Shown: positions 1 to 6,873 of the stretch, in pieces
Layout: each line of letters opens with the position of its first letter
Numbering within the stretch: the first letter of the stretch is position 1
Source: CALDUY01 sp046350255
Lineage (GTDB): Bacteria > Planctomycetota > Planctomycetia > Gemmatales > Gemmataceae
Length of the DNA: 64,000 nucleotides
NCBI GenBank assembly: GCA_046350255.1
Contig: JAXMAV010000007.1
Coordinates: forward strand, 248,001 to 312,000
Reading direction: 5' to 3'
Position numbers and translations under genes: made by a program
The notes under the pieces: generated by a model
Databases searched by the model: none
What the model was told of the DNA's origin: nothing
Seen by the model: the letters and a program-made list of their open reading frames with translations, nothing else

Positions 1-1
1 T

Positions 2-160
2 GTCCTGTCGTTTATCGCCGGTTGGGAGGCCGACCTCGAAAAGATCGACCTCCTGATCTCTGGCCTGGAGAAATTCAAGACCCAGGCCACCGCCGCAGCC
101 AACCAAAGGAAACAGAAGGCGGTGCACCCGCAGGACGCCGGCGATTCGCCGCGCCATTGA
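2..160 (+). CDS. 3' end of an unknown protein (truncated by window edge)
   Basis: An open frame of 52 codons enters from the left edge and stops with TGA at 158-160. The visible tail is charged and probably helical (WEADLEKIDLLISGLEKF), followed by an Ala/Gln/Lys-rich end. No family is recognised. The start and most of the protein lie outside the window, so no function can be offered. The frame reads naturally and has no competing plus-strand frame with better composition. Confidence 0.45.
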   Translation, partial: VLSFIAGWEADLEKIDLLISGLEKFKTQATAAANQRKQKAVHPQDAGDSPRH

Positions 161-510
161 GCACCCAGCCTTACCCCGACCGGGGGCGTTCTTCGGCGCT
201 TCCGGTACGGCCTCCAGAGCCAGTGGCGGTTGATGCCCTTTCAGGGATCGGGATGCCGCGCTTGCGCTTATACGTCAGGGTACTCCTCCTCCCACGCACC
301 AGCGTCCACTTCGCCTTGTCGCCGTGCCTCTCCGCGTGTTTCCCATGCAGCCCTTCATATGGTCCGGCCCCTTTCGCCCATAGCTGACGAAACGGGCCTG
401 GTCGTGGAGGTGCGGCTCCAGGTGCAGGCGAGCCGCGAGCGGCCCCTTCGTCGAGGAGACCCAACAGTGCGGGCGAGGTGGGTGGCCATCTCTAGAATTG
501 ACTTAAAAGA
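161..510. other. intergenic stretch, no gene recognised
   Basis: About 350 bases between the left-edge gene and the acetyltransferase gene. Short open frames exist on both strands, but none has a plausible protein composition, a ribosome site or a recognisable motif. It probably carries the promoter of the downstream acetyltransferase gene. I see no tRNA, repeat or clear hairpin here. Confidence 0.4.
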
Positions 511-1335
511 GTGACCGCAATGACCCGCCAGGAAATGATCGCTGTCGCCCACCAGTGCCTGCTCAACGGCCCCTCGCCCTTGCTTCGATACACCCCAGGC
601 GGGCGACGGGCCGAGGCCGAGGGCGTTGTGTTCAACTGCTGGGGTCCGCACGGCCCAGCGCTCAACAAGGCCGTGGTCGTCGGCCCTGCCCCTCCCTTCA
701 GACGAGTCCTCGCACTGGCCGATGCCTTCTTCGGTTCCGAGTCAGGCGGCTTCGGCGTTGTCGTCGAGGCGGACGCAGGCAATCCCGTCGAGGCCGAACT
801 GCGAGCAGCCGGCTGGCAGGTGTTCGAGGACGAGCCGGCCCTGGTGCTACCGACATTCTCGGGGCAGCTACCCCCTGTTCCTACCGGTCTGGAGATCAGG
901 CGGGTGATCGACAACACCGGCAGGCGCGACCTGGGTCACGTGCTGGCTCGGGGGTTTGGCGCGCCGACAGCAGAGGGGATGGTCGAGCTATCGCCGGAAG
1001 CCTACGAAGACCTCGTTCCCTCTCTGGAATGCGCCAGTGACCCCGAGGTAGCCCTCCTCGTCGGTTACCTGGACGGCGTACCTGCGTCGTCGGCCTTTCT
1101 CTTTATCGTCGGGCAGATCGCTGGCATTACCGGGGTCGCAACGGTCCCAGAGTATCGGCGGCGCGGGCTGGCCGAGGCGCTCACCTGGGCGGCGATACGG
1201 GAAGGGGCTGCTCGGGGCTGCACCTGTGCCGCGCTGGCCGGTCTGGGGGCGAGCTTCGAGTTGTACAGGAAGATGGGCTTCGTCCACGTCTGCAACCACC
1301 GCGCCTACCAGCGACCCGCCGAGAGCGTTTCATGA
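511..1335 (+). CDS. GNAT family N-acetyltransferase
   Basis: A 274-residue protein whose C-terminal third carries the acetyl-CoA-binding motif A of the GNAT fold: a beta strand (GITGVATVPEYR), then RRRGLAEALTWAA, matching the R/Q-x-x-G-x-G/A pyrophosphate loop and following helix. A later segment (FELYRKMGFVHV) matches the usual GNAT motif B with its Tyr and the GF turn. The N-terminal 130 residues are not recognised and may form a second, degenerate GNAT-like domain, as in other GNAT proteins of this length. The start is GTG at 511; an in-frame ATG at 520 is equally possible. The acceptor substrate cannot be predicted. It stands alone, with no obvious operon partner. Confidence 0.85.
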   Translation: MTAMTRQEMIAVAHQCLLNGPSPLLRYTPGGRRAEAEGVVFNCWGPHGPALNKAVVVGPAPPFRRVLALADAFFGSESGGFGVVVEADAGNPVEAELRAAGWQVFEDEPALVLPTFSGQLPPVPTGLEIRRVIDNTGRRDLGHVLARGFGAPTAEGMVELSPEAYEDLVPSLECASDPEVALLVGYLDGVPASSAFLFIVGQIAGITGVATVPEYRRRGLAEALTWAAIREGAARGCTCAALAGLGASFELYRKMGFVHVCNHRAYQRPAESVS

Positions 1336-1717
1336 TCGGGATGCACACCGCCTGAGGACGGGAGAGGAGCCGATGGTTGGCCGATCCTGCTTCGGCGGTG
1401 CTTCTGTTCTCTGGCAGACGAAGGAGAGGCAAACGATCAATGACGGCATGATGGGCGGCGTCTCCTGGCTGGAAGACGCTGGCGTTCTTCGGTACGCTCT
1501 CGCTAGAAAACCGCAGCAGATTCACCTCGGTGCGAACGTGGGTCGAGGTCGAGCTACCTCTGAAGAAGTGCCAGGCGACCAACGGAGGTAGCCTGGTGAA
1601 GGACGCGGCGCGGTGAAACCAGAGGAGATTTCTGCTGTGGACTTCTCGCTGGGCGACGGGATGGCCGACTCTTCCATGGATGAGGCTGGCTCCCAGGTGA
1701 GCACAGCTCCCATTCTC
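1336..1717. other. intergenic stretch, convergent gene ends
   Basis: About 380 bases between the end of the acetyltransferase gene and the end of the convergent kdpD-like gene. Open frames that cross it continue antisense into kdpD and lack sensible composition. No terminator hairpin with a T tract or mobile-element remnant is evident. Confidence 0.4.
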
Positions 1718-2845
1718 TCACCGGACGTCTACCAGGGTCACATCGACCTGCGGGACGGAGGCGAGGAGGCGATCGAGTGCCGACAGGCCGAACCACCGCT
1801 GATACCATGGCCGCAGCGATCGACCCATCACGACGTGAGTGATCCGATATTCCACGATGAAGGCTGCCACGGCTTCGGCGAAGCTCGGGCCGTTGAACGG
1901 GAGTGAGACAGCCCCCAACTGCTGGGCCAGTGTCAGCGAGTCGCTGATCCGTCGCTGTGTGGCCGCGTCCACCTTCTCCAGGCGCTCTCGGGGTGTCTGG
2001 ACGTAGACGGCGTACCAGGGGGCATTGAAGCGGTCGGCCAGCCGCGCCGCCTTGCGGAGGAGCCGATGCACGTTCGGGCTGCGCGAGCTGAGGCACGCCA
2101 TCACCCGGTCGGAGCCGTTATCGGCCTGCCCACCCTGTTTCTGTCGCTGCCGATCCAGGGCCGAGGCGATCTCTTCCAGCGCTAGCTCGCGCAGCCGGTT
2201 CAGGTTGTCGGCTGTGAAGAAGTGCGCCAGCGCCTTCTCTATCCGCTCGGTTGGGTAGACCTTTCCCAGGCGAAGCCGTTCCTGCAAGTCCTCGGCCGAG
2301 ACGTCCACATTGACGATCTGATCGGCCCCGGCCACGATGTGGTCAGGCACTCGCTCCTTCACCTTCACCCCAGAAAAGCGTTCGATGATGTCGTACAGGC
2401 TCTCCATGTGCTGGATGTTCATCGTCGTGATGACGTGGATGCCCGCTCGCAGCAACTCCTCCACGTCCTGGTAGCGCTTGGAGTGCTTGCCGCCAGGCGC
2501 GTTGGTGTGAGCTAGTTCGTCCACCAGGGCAACGGCCGGGCGACGGACGACCACCGCGTCGGTGTCCATCTCCTCCAGCACCACTCCCCGGTACTCCATC
2601 CGCCGACGCGGTACCTGCTCCAGGCCGGCAACCAGCGCGGCGGTATCTGCCCTGCCGTGCGTCTCGACCACACCGACGACCACGTCCACCCCTTGCCGGG
2701 AGAGGCGCTGGCCCTCCTGAAGCATCTCGTAGGTCTTGCCCACGCCAGGGGCAAACCCCAGGTAGATCTTGAGACGGCCTCGGTGCTGGTTGCGGATCAG
2801 GGCGAGAAACCTCTCCGGTGCACCGCGTGCGGAATCGCTGGTCAT
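1718..2845 (-). CDS. kdpD: short KdpD-like protein: KdpD sensor domain plus Usp domain, no kinase
   Basis: 375 residues matching only the cytoplasmic N-terminal half of KdpD, the osmosensor of the Kdp potassium system. Residues 30-38 are the Walker A motif GFAPGVGKT and residues 105-117 the Walker B-type segment ALVDELAHTNAPG, both diagnostic of the KdpD domain. Residues from about 245 to the end form a universal-stress-protein domain. The four membrane helices (DUF4118), GAF and kinase domains of full-length KdpD (about 900 residues) are absent. The gene starts inside the stop of the upstream histidine kinase gene (ATGA overlap, 2842-2845), so the two are probably translationally coupled. 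Short KdpDs are known from cyanobacteria and Deinococcus. By inference this one senses ATP or ions and acts on the neighbouring kinase. Confidence 0.9.
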   Translation of the reverse strand: MTSDSARGAPERFLALIRNQHRGRLKIYLGFAPGVGKTYEMLQEGQRLSRQGVDVVVGVVETHGRADTAALVAGLEQVPRRRMEYRGVVLEEMDTDAVVVRRPAVALVDELAHTNAPGGKHSKRYQDVEELLRAGIHVITTMNIQHMESLYDIIERFSGVKVKERVPDHIVAGADQIVNVDVSAEDLQERLRLGKVYPTERIEKALAHFFTADNLNRLRELALEEIASALDRQRQKQGGQADNGSDRVMACLSSRSPNVHRLLRKAARLADRFNAPWYAVYVQTPRERLEKVDAATQRRISDSLTLAQQLGAVSLPFNGPSFAEAVAAFIVEYRITHVVMGRSLRPWYQRWFGLSALDRLLASVPQVDVTLVDVR

Positions 2846-4704
2846 GTCGTTCCCTTCGCTGCCGGCAAGGTGATGCGGAAGGTGGTACCCTGGCCTTGCC
2901 TGCTCTCGCAGGAGATTTCTCCCCGGTGCGCCGTGACGACCTCGCGGACGATGGCCAGCCCCAGCCCGGTCCCTGGAGTCTGGTCGCGCCCCGGCACGCG
3001 GAAGAAGCGGTCGAAGACGTGGGGTAGGTACTCAGCCGGTATCCCAATGCCGGTGTCGCTCAGCGTGAGGCAGACCTCCCCTTCGGGGGTAGCTCGCGCG
3101 GCGAGAGTGACCGTGCCGCCTGCCTCGGTGTAGGTGAGGGCGTTGTCGACCAGATTGTTCAGGGCTTGGCCGAACCGGTCAGGGTCCACCTCCACGGGCG
3201 GCAGGCCTGGCTCATCTTCCACGGCGATGGTGATCCGCCTGTCCTCCGCCCTCGATGCGGCAGCATCGACAGCGGCCCGAAGCAGTTCCACCGGATCGGT
3301 GTCGCGCAGATCGAGCTTTTCCCTGCCATCCTCCAGCCGGGCCAGGGCCAGCAGATGTTCGATCAGCCGGAGGAGTCGCTCGGTGCTGTCGCGCGCCTCG
3401 ATGAGCAGTTCGGTCTGCTTCGGTTCCAGCGGGCCGACGACTTCCTCCAGCAGCACATGGACGGCCAGCCGGACACTGGTCAGGGGCGTCTTGAGTTCGT
3501 GGCTGACCGTCGCCACCCAGTCGGACTTGAGCCGATCAAGTAGTCGAAAGCGGGTCACGTCGCTAAGGACCACCGCCGCCCCGAGGGTTTCCCCCTCCGA
3601 CGAACGGATCGGTCGCACCTGGGGCAGATACTGATGCTCGCCCCCGTCGAGCCGAAACGTCAGGGCCTGATCAAACGTCTCAGTGAGAGTGGGCCGCTGC
3701 TGCTGCAGCGCGTCGGAAACAGCCTGCCTGAGTGGTTCCGGCGGTTGCCATATCGCGGGCAGATCGGTGTCGCCCGGCGGAGTGACCCCCAGCAGGCGCT
3801 GGGCGGCAGGATTGGCCGACTCCACTCGACCGAGCAGGTCCAGAACGACGATTGGATCGGGGAAGGAGTCGATCGTCGCCTGCCCCATGCGGCGAGCCCG
3901 GAGGAGGCGCTCGGTGTTACTCTGGCGATACGCCCGGAGCGTCGTGGTCATGGCGTTGAACGACTCGGCGAGCTGCCCCAGTTCGTCGGCCCCGTAGACT
4001 GGGACCATCAGGTGCAGTTCCCCTTCACCGATGGCCTGGGCAGCTTCCTTCACGGAACGGATCGGTCCGAGGATCGCCCGGTGGAGCCACCACACGGCCA
4101 CAACGGCGAGCAGTGCCGTGACGGTCAGCCCGAGAAGGAACCCAACCACCGAGACCCGCGCCGTCGTCTGCGCCTGCAGGCTGGCTTTCTGCATCTGGTG
4201 TTCGTTCACCGCGTGGATCTCGGCAGCGACTCGCTTGATCTTCTGAAACAGCTGGAGCAGCCCCGGTTCGTCTCCCATGCCGAAGTAGTCGCTTCGTCGT
4301 CCGTCGTCGGCCGGGAGACGCTCGAAGAAACGCTTCCCCTTCTCTTCGTATTCGGTCGTAAGCTGCTGCAGATCTGCGACGAGAAGTGGCTCGTCGGGCA
4401 GGACGGTGATGTTGTTCTCCTCGATCTTGAGCTGCTTCCAGTACTCCTCCCAGTTCGTTTGGTAGGCGTCACGAGCCTCTGCCTCCTTGCCAGCGAGAGC
4501 AAACTGAAAGGAGGAGTCGATCCGTTCGACCGACTCGTTGAGACGGTTCATGGCGCGGATGGTGTCGTAGTTTTCGCGCAGAATGGCGTCGCTGCGCTGG
4601 CCGAGCCGGACCAGCAGGAAGGCCCCAGCCACCCCCAGGCCGGCGATCAGGACCAGCAGGGGCGCAACTGTCAGGTGGATGCGGCGGCGCAAAGACAGAG
4701 ACAT
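2842..4704 (-). CDS. membrane histidine kinase (HAMP-PAS-HisKA-HATPase) of the Kdp regulatory set
   Basis: 620 residues. Transmembrane helices lie at about 12-32 and 184-207, enclosing a mostly helical periplasmic domain of some 150 residues that resembles a four-helix-bundle sensor. A HAMP linker follows (about 208-260), then a PAS domain (about 275-385), the dimerisation/phosphoacceptor helix with VSHELKTPLTS (His402), and an ATPase domain with NNLVDNALTYT (N box), DTGIGIP (G1) and GTGLGLAI (G2). A GAGGT ribosome site precedes the ATG. It lies 14 bases after the sigma-54 response regulator gene and overlaps kdpD by four bases, so the three form one operon. It probably phosphorylates that regulator and takes the place of the kinase half missing from the short KdpD. 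The stimulus is not readable from sequence. Confidence 0.92.
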   Translation of the reverse strand: MSLSLRRRIHLTVAPLLVLIAGLGVAGAFLLVRLGQRSDAILRENYDTIRAMNRLNESVERIDSSFQFALAGKEAEARDAYQTNWEEYWKQLKIEENNITVLPDEPLLVADLQQLTTEYEEKGKRFFERLPADDGRRSDYFGMGDEPGLLQLFQKIKRVAAEIHAVNEHQMQKASLQAQTTARVSVVGFLLGLTVTALLAVVAVWWLHRAILGPIRSVKEAAQAIGEGELHLMVPVYGADELGQLAESFNAMTTTLRAYRQSNTERLLRARRMGQATIDSFPDPIVVLDLLGRVESANPAAQRLLGVTPPGDTDLPAIWQPPEPLRQAVSDALQQQRPTLTETFDQALTFRLDGGEHQYLPQVRPIRSSEGETLGAAVVLSDVTRFRLLDRLKSDWVATVSHELKTPLTSVRLAVHVLLEEVVGPLEPKQTELLIEARDSTERLLRLIEHLLALARLEDGREKLDLRDTDPVELLRAAVDAAASRAEDRRITIAVEDEPGLPPVEVDPDRFGQALNNLVDNALTYTEAGGTVTLAARATPEGEVCLTLSDTGIGIPAEYLPHVFDRFFRVPGRDQTPGTGLGLAIVREVVTAHRGEISCESRQGQGTTFRITLPAAKGTT

Positions 4705-4718
4705 GTCACTGTACCTCG

Positions 4719-6053
4719 TCAGATGCCGAGCCGCTTCCGCTTGCGGTAGAGCGTACTGGGATCGATGCCGAGCGTTCGAGCGGCATCCTCCAGCGAAGGC
4801 GACGAGGCCAGCACACGGCGAAGGTGTTCGGCCTCCAGCGCCTCCAGGGTTACCGCCCCCCCGACCTCGATTCTTCCGGGCCCGGCAGGAGCACCTACCT
4901 GGACGGGGAGTTGTGCCAGGCTAATCTCGTCGTCTGTGGTCAGGATGACGCCGCGCTCGATGGCGTTGCGCAGCTCGCGAAGGTTGCCGGGCCAACTGTG
5001 CCGCGCGAGTGCGGCGTGTGCCTCGGCGCTGAACCCCCGAATCGACTTGCCGGCCTGCCGGGCGAAAAACCACAGGAGGTGGTTGACCAGCGCGGGAAGA
5101 TCGCGGCGTCGCTCTCGCAGGGGTGGCAGTGCCACCTCGATGACATTCAGGCGATACAGCAGGTCTTCGCGGAACCGCCCGGCGCTCACGTCCGCTTCCA
5201 GGTCCCGGTTGGTTGCCGCCAGGATTCGCACGTCGCTCGTTCGCGTCCTCGTCTCTCCGATGCGCTCGTAGGACTTCTCTTGCAAGAACCGCAGGAGCTT
5301 TGGTTGCAAGGCCAGAGGAAGATCACCCACCTCGTCCAGAAAGAGGGTGCCGCTCTCGGCCGCTGCCGCCTTGCCCTCGGTCGCCTCGACCGCTCCGGTA
5401 AACGCACCCCGGGCGTGACCGAACAGCTCACTCTCCAGCAATTCGCCCGACAGGCTAGGGCAATGGACAGTGACGAATGGCTTGCCAGCGCGCCGACTGC
5501 GGGCGTGGACCGCCCGGGCCAGCACTCCCTTGCCGGTACCACTCTCGCCGCGCAACAGCAGGGTGGCATCGGTCGGAGCTACACGAAACGCCACTTCCAG
5601 CGCTGCCTGGACGGCGGGCTCTTCCGTGTGCAGATCGATCTCCGGCACTGCCGCCCGCATTTGCTCGCGGAGGTCGTCCACTTCCAGGCGCAGGCCGCGC
5701 ACCTGCTCCCAGCGCGTCAGCAGCAGACGCAGTTGTTCCGGGGTGAACGGCTTGGGCAAGTAGTCGAACGCCCCACGTCGCATTGCCTCCACCGCGGTGT
5801 CGATGGTGGCAAAGGCGGTCATCACCACCACGCCAACGCCTGGGACTGCCTGGAGCAGCTGGGGCAGGAGTTCCAGGCCGGATTCGCGACCCAGCCGCAG
5901 ATCGAGGAATACCAGGTCGAACCGCTCTCCGGTCACTGCGGCGAGCGCGGCCTGGCCCGAGGAAGCCTCAGCCACCTGGTGCTTCATGCTTTCCAGCGTC
6001 AGCCGCAGCGTGCGCCGGAGGCCTACCTCGTCATCGACCAGCAGCAGGTGCAT
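4719..6053 (-). CDS. sigma-54-dependent response regulator (NtrC family) of the Kdp locus
   Basis: 444 residues from the ATG at 6053, which has GGAG six bases upstream; a second in-frame ATG at 6065 has no good ribosome site. Domains in order: receiver (acidic pair DDE near residue 7, phosphoacceptor Asp51 in FLDLRLG, Lys101 in PKPF); AAA+ activator domain with Walker A GESGTGKG (169-176), the sigma-54 contact loop GAFTGA (216-221) and Walker B LFLDE; and a C-terminal Fis-type helix-turn-helix (DAARTLGIDPSTLYRKRKR). An intact GAFTGA loop means it should activate sigma-54 RNA polymerase. In the classic Kdp system this place is held by KdpE, an OmpR-type regulator working with sigma-70. No kdpE is present here, so this protein probably controls kdpFABC. 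Confidence 0.93.
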   Translation of the reverse strand: MHLLLVDDEVGLRRTLRLTLESMKHQVAEASSGQAALAAVTGERFDLVFLDLRLGRESGLELLPQLLQAVPGVGVVVMTAFATIDTAVEAMRRGAFDYLPKPFTPEQLRLLLTRWEQVRGLRLEVDDLREQMRAAVPEIDLHTEEPAVQAALEVAFRVAPTDATLLLRGESGTGKGVLARAVHARSRRAGKPFVTVHCPSLSGELLESELFGHARGAFTGAVEATEGKAAAAESGTLFLDEVGDLPLALQPKLLRFLQEKSYERIGETRTRTSDVRILAATNRDLEADVSAGRFREDLLYRLNVIEVALPPLRERRRDLPALVNHLLWFFARQAGKSIRGFSAEAHAALARHSWPGNLRELRNAIERGVILTTDDEISLAQLPVQVGAPAGPGRIEVGGAVTLEALEAEHLRRVLASSPSLEDAARTLGIDPSTLYRKRKRLGI

Positions 6054-6068
6054 CAAGATCTCCATCGA

Positions 6069-6098
6069 GCAAAGTGCACTGCGAATCGTGCACTTTGC
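6069..6098. promoter_or_regulatory. perfect inverted repeat upstream of the sigma-54 regulator gene
   Basis: GCAAAGTGCAC at 6069-6079 is the exact reverse complement of GTGCACTTTGC at 6088-6098, with an 8-base spacer. The inner TGCAC-N8-GTGCA resembles the TGCAC-N7-GTGCA dyad bound by NtrC-type activators. It lies in the gap between a small upstream gene (stop at 6103) and the regulator start, and about 550 bases from the putative kdp sigma-54 promoter. It could be the binding site of the regulator itself (autoregulation and/or enhancer) or an intercistronic RNA hairpin. There is no T tract to support a terminator. Confidence 0.5.
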
Positions 6099-6102
6099 AA
6101 CA

Positions 6103-6411
6103 TCAGGCGCGGTCGCGGATGAGACGCCTGAGCAGGTTACATTGCTGGCGTTGCTCCTCTTTCAGCGACGGGGCCCAGCCCGCGGCCTTGAGCGCGGCCT
6201 CGGCTGCGTACAGGACCGCGTCATGATCGCTCTGCCCCGGGGCAAGGGCGGCAAACTGCTCTACCACCGTCACATCACTCTGAGCTGGCGGGGTAATCCG
6301 TGCCCAGCACCGGCGGACAAACTCCACCAGCAGCTCACGGCTCACTTTTCCTTCCAGTTCCTCCAGGAGCAGGTCGGGCTCGTTGCAGGCGAGCCATTCG
6401 GACTCGTTCAT
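6103..6411 (-). CDS. small planctomycete protein with the Gemmata-type N-terminal motif
   Basis: 102 residues from the ATG at 6411, which is preceded by GGGGAG at a proper distance. The first residues (MNESEWLACNEPDLLLEEL) match from memory the recurring start of many Gemmataceae proteins (TEAEWLACTDPxxML...), a family with no defined role. The rest is hydrophilic and helical, with WARI and CNLLRRLI segments and no membrane span or signal peptide. It lies just upstream of the sigma-54 regulator on the same strand, separated by 49 bases that hold the perfect inverted repeat. It may be the first gene of the Kdp regulatory operon, or its position may be chance. Confidence 0.7.
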   Translation of the reverse strand: MNESEWLACNEPDLLLEELEGKVSRELLVEFVRRCWARITPPAQSDVTVVEQFAALAPGQSDHDAVLYAAEAALKAAGWAPSLKEEQRQQCNLLRRLIRDRA

Positions 6412-6627
6412 TGATTTCTCCCCATCAAGCACGGCGTCTTGCTGTTCGACTCCCACTGCAAACGGAATGCCGATGCCCCACCATGAGTTTATGCAGGCTC
6501 AGAGGTGCCGACTCAGGCGGTTCGCAACAGGGAACGTGCAGGATGCCCGAAGCCGTGCGTGGGATCATTCTGGCACCCCGATCGGAACCACTTCCACTTC
6601 ATGGCCTTGCAGCATTCTTCGGACCAA

Positions 6628-6643
6628 CGGCACGGGTCGTGCT
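6628..6643 (+). promoter_or_regulatory. putative sigma-54 (-24/-12) promoter of the kdp structural operon
   Basis: CGGCACGGGTCGTGCT compares with the consensus TGGCACG-N4-TTGCW with two mismatches. The essential GG (6629-6630) and GC (6641-6642) are separated by exactly ten bases. The expected transcription start is near 6654, leaving a leader of about 20 bases that contains the GGAGGG ribosome site at 6660-6665 before the first small ORF at 6673. The adjacent divergent gene encodes a sigma-54 activator, which fits. The element was found by eye; no start site is known. Confidence 0.6.
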
Positions 6644-6672
6644 TCTAGTCAGTTCACCCGGAGGGACAAGCG

Positions 6673-6768
6673 ATGGATTCAACACTGTGGCTGATCGCGT
6701 ATGTGGTGCTTGGGATCGTGACCCTGGGGTTATGTGCCCTCTTCGTCGCCTTCTGCGATCGCGTATAA
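6673..6768 (+). CDS. 31-residue single-span membrane protein preceding kdpF
   Basis: ATG at 6673 follows GGAGGG by seven bases, a better ribosome site than most genes nearby. The product is one hydrophobic helix (LWLIAYVVLGIVTLGLCALF) with a short tail ending in FCDRV. It is 10 bases from the next small ORF, which is the better KdpF match. From memory, comparable tiny ORFs ending in a CDR-like or CER-like tail occur just before kdpF or kdpA in other phyla, but I cannot confirm this. It may be an extra small subunit or stabiliser of the KdpFABC complex. Confidence 0.65.
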   Translation: MDSTLWLIAYVVLGIVTLGLCALFVAFCDRV

Positions 6769-6778
6769 GGAACTTTCC

Positions 6779-6859
6779 ATGATCTGGCTGACCGCTGCCG
6801 TGACCTTGTTCCTGTTCGTGTACCTCGTTGTCGCGCTATTACGTCCCGAGTGGTTTTGA
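6779..6859 (+). CDS. kdpF: KdpF, small stabilising subunit of the K+-transporting ATPase
   Basis: 26 residues: one membrane helix followed by YLVVALLRPEWF, matching the conserved KdpF ending (YLVYALLRPExF). KdpF is a lipid-like peptide that stabilises the KdpABC complex in the inner membrane. Its TGA (6857-6859) overlaps the GAGGAGG ribosome site of kdpA, indicating tight coupling. It is slightly shorter than the 29-residue E. coli protein. Confidence 0.85.
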   Translation: MIWLTAAVTLFLFVYLVVALLRPEWF

Positions 6860-6873
6860 GGAGGTAAGCCCAC

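Noticed and set aside
3634..4749. Long open frame antisense to the Kdp-locus histidine kinase
   Set aside because: It lies fully opposite a gene with unambiguous kinase motifs; long antisense frames are expected at high GC, and its sequence has no family pattern.
6580..6610. Alternative -24/-12 element beginning TGGCAC at 6571
   Set aside because: The position ten bases after the GG reads GG instead of GC, so the essential -12 GC is missing.
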